Shown here: piece by piece, positions 62,657-64,000 of the stretch | Numbering within the stretch: position 1 is the stretch's first letter | How the letters are laid out: each line of letters starts with the position of its first letter | Origin: Bradyrhizobium lablabi | GTDB taxonomy: Bacteria; Pseudomonadota; Alphaproteobacteria; Rhizobiales; Xanthobacteraceae | Assembly (NCBI RefSeq): GCF_018129385.1 | Contig: NZ_JAFCLN010000005.1 | Location: 124,001 to 188,000 of the forward strand | DNA length: 64,000 nt | Reading direction: 5' to 3' | Program-made: the position numbers and the translations under genes | The notes under the pieces: model-generated | The model's input: the letters and a program-made list of their open reading frames with translations, nothing else | Database searches by the model: none | What the model was told of the DNA's origin: nothing

Positions 62657-63688
62657 TCAGGCCGCTGCGCGGCGCTGTATTTCCGCGAGCATTTCCTTCA
62701 ACCGCTCAGTCGGATCGTCTGGCGTGCGCGCTTGCGCGGGATCAGGCTGTTCGGGACGAGGCTGTTCGGGTGGTGCCCGTTCGGGACGAGCCTGTTCGGG
62801 ACGAGGCTGTTCGGAGCGCGCCGGTTCCGGACGCGGTTGCTGTGGTTGCGGCCGCGGATTTTCCTGGACTTCTTCCAATGACGGCATTGGCGCGCTGCGC
62901 GACAATCGTGTCGGCCGGGATTTTTTCCGCCCGAACATCGCACTGACGAGCACGCCGATTACCGACAGTCCGGCGACCAGCACCGTCAGCAGCATCGGCA
63001 GCGACATCGGTTGGTCGGCTACCGCATTGGCCTTGGCAGCGGTCGGTTTGGCCGCGGGAGGCGGAACGGCCGGCCGCGGCGGCGCGACAGGGGTTGCCTG
63101 CGTTTGAGTCTGAGCCTGCGCGATCTGCGGTTGGCTCTGAGCGACTTGCGGCTGAGTCTGCGCAGGCGGGATCGGCGCGGCTACAGCCGCGGGCGGGCTC
63201 GCCGCTGCCGGTTCGGGCCAGCGCGTGGTGGCGACCTTGCGCGGTTCCTCAGTGCGCTGCGCATCGGCTGGCGCTACCGTCGGCCATGGCGTGGCGGCGG
63301 CCTTCGATTCCGGCTCGACAGGTGTTTGCGATGACCATTCGGCGCGCGCATCCGTGACCGAACGTTGCGCAGTCGGCTTTTTCGGCGGCGCGACAGGCTT
63401 TTCTGGAGCCGCGGCTTCCTCTTCAGCCGCTTGCTTGCGCGCAGCTTTTCCCTTTGCCTCTCCCTTTACTTCTCCCTTGGCGTCGCCGAGGTACCAGCAG
63501 TTGCGCTTGTTGGCGCTGTCGCGGCGGTAATACCAATGGCCGCCGGGCGGCGTGGAGGCGCTCGGACCAAGCAGACAAGTGTCCGCGGGTTTTTCCTTTT
63601 CCTCGGTTTCCGGCGCGGCGTAGACGGAACTGCCTGCAAGAACGGTGGCAAAGATTGCCGACACGAATTTTGCAGCTAAACTTTTCAT
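62657..63688 (-). CDS. exported/membrane low-complexity protein of unknown function
   Basis: Protein of 343 aa. A signal peptide (AAKFVSAIFATVLAGSSVYA) is followed by a short domain with two Cys (DTCLLGP, KRNCWYLGD) and aromatic residues (GGHWYYRRD), then a long Lys/Ala/Glu and Pro/Gln/Thr-rich region. Next is one transmembrane helix (LPMLLTVLVAGLSVIGVLVS, near 240), and a C-terminal part carries five-residue repeats of the RPEQ/RPEP type encoded by 15-bp tandem repeats. Function unknown; the compact Cys domain occurs in several Bradyrhizobium exported proteins. GGAGACAG lies before ATG 63688. Confidence 0.65.
   Translation of the reverse strand: MKSLAAKFVSAIFATVLAGSSVYAAPETEEKEKPADTCLLGPSASTPPGGHWYYRRDSANKRNCWYLGDAKGEVKGEAKGKAARKQAAEEEAAAPEKPVAPPKKPTAQRSVTDARAEWSSQTPVEPESKAAATPWPTVAPADAQRTEEPRKVATTRWPEPAAASPPAAVAAPIPPAQTQPQVAQSQPQIAQAQTQTQATPVAPPRPAVPPPAAKPTAAKANAVADQPMSLPMLLTVLVAGLSVIGVLVSAMFGRKKSRPTRLSRSAPMPSLEEVQENPRPQPQQPRPEPARSEQPRPEQARPERAPPEQPRPEQPDPAQARTPDDPTERLKEMLAEIQRRAAA
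62745..62834. repeat. 15-bp tandem repeat inside coding region
   Basis: Six imperfect 15-bp units, consensus GGCTGTTCGGGACGA read on the plus strand. They encode Pro-Glu-Gln-Pro/Ala-Arg type pentapeptides on the minus strand. Likely variable in copy number between strains. Confidence 0.75.
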
Positions 63689-63835
63689 ACCTGTCTCCGG
63701 ATACGCGACGCTATTGCGACACCAGTTCTCAAGGAAAATCTGGGTCGCAATGAGCCGCAAATCCGGAGTCGTTAAGGCTTAATTTAGGCCTGTGTTTCCG
63801 CTGCGACAGCGCGCTCGGCAAGCCTGCGTTTTTGC

Positions 63836-64000
63836 CTAGTTTTTCAATACGATGCGGCCGACGACGCGTCCTGCGCGCAACTCGTCGATCCACTTCTGCA
63901 CATCTGCCATCGGCTCTTCCCGCATCGGGGTCGGCTTGATCTTGCCGGCGCGTGCCAGCGCCATCAATTCCTTGCCTTCTGCAAGCGTGCCGACCATGAA
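63836..64000 (-). CDS. zinc-type alcohol dehydrogenase/quinone reductase, C-terminal fragment
   Basis: The last 54 codons of a minus-strand gene that continues past the right edge of the window. The translation contains FMVGTLAEGKELMALARAGK, then KPTPMREEPMADVQKWIDEL and ends RAGRVVGRIVLKN, which is the typical C-terminal end of MDR alcohol dehydrogenases. Cofactor and metal sites are outside the window, so the substrate is unknown. Confidence 0.75.
   Translation of the reverse strand, partial: FMVGTLAEGKELMALARAGKIKPTPMREEPMADVQKWIDELRAGRVVGRIVLKN

Noticed and set aside
62745..62834. possible CRISPR-like array
   Set aside because: Units are 15 bp without spacers and lie in frame inside a protein gene, so it is a coding tandem repeat.

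Overview
The window is a GC-rich chromosomal segment of an alphaproteobacterium of the Bradyrhizobium/Rhodopseudomonas type. The evidence is the gene content (many branched-chain amino-acid type ABC transporters, DctA, PAS_5 proteins, NnrU), the gene order rpsF-rpsR-DUF2232-rplI...dnaB-alr...radA-cvpA-purF-SDR facing away from fabD-fabG-acpP-fabF-mltG-yicC-gmk, and intergenic palindromes with an ACCGGTT core of the kind scattered through these genomes. No rRNA, tRNA, CRISPR array, insertion sequence or integrase was recognised. Both ends cut a gene: dctA on the left and a zinc-type alcohol dehydrogenase on the right.

Left part (1-18.4 kb). After dctA come a Tat-exported alpha/beta hydrolase with a P460-type cytochrome, a small ArsC/Spx-like protein, and two tandem PAS_5 proteins on the minus strand. 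A complete liv-type ABC operon follows (livG, livF, binding protein, livH, livM) with a strong internal hairpin after the binding-protein gene. A DUF47-pit phosphate uptake operon has a Pho box just upstream. A guanidinium exporter gene (gdx/sugE) on the minus strand is preceded by a two-hairpin guanidine-II (mini-ykkC) riboswitch. Then prfC, an exported protein, an NnrU protein, panB and an acyl-CoA synthetase.

Middle (18.4-34.5 kb). A YfgM-like protein, a small lipoprotein and der form a cell-envelope/ribosome cluster, followed by a Tet-type MFS exporter, a soluble globin-coupled chemoreceptor, poxB and an HxlR regulator. Next is a catabolic-looking set (GST-kappa/HCCA-isomerase-like protein, acyl-CoA ligase, an atypical SDR, an ABC binding protein). 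A second binding protein, closely related to the one in the liv operon, converges on it across a strong terminator. An NHL-repeat exported protein and an SDR complete the section.

Right part (34.5-64 kb). Housekeeping genes dominate: purF, cvpA, radA, alr, dnaB, rplI, rpsR and rpsF on the minus strand, and the fatty-acid/cell-wall/GMP cluster on the plus strand. Accessory cargo interrupts the conserved minus-strand backbone at two places. Between radA and alr lie a three-Cys-motif DUF5131 protein with its partner TcmP (compositionally unlike the surroundings), an adenylate cyclase, several small or unknown genes, a TauE/SafE permease, a GFA protein and xthA. Between dnaB and rplI lie very small membrane or unknown proteins, cfa, a mono-heme c-type protein with a long Pro/Ala/Lys tail, and a TetR-thioesterase pair with an obvious operator.

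The items most worth following up are the DUF5131-TcmP pair, the guanidine-II riboswitch-gdx unit, the Pho box before DUF47-pit, and the rpsF leader that can sequester its own ribosome binding site.
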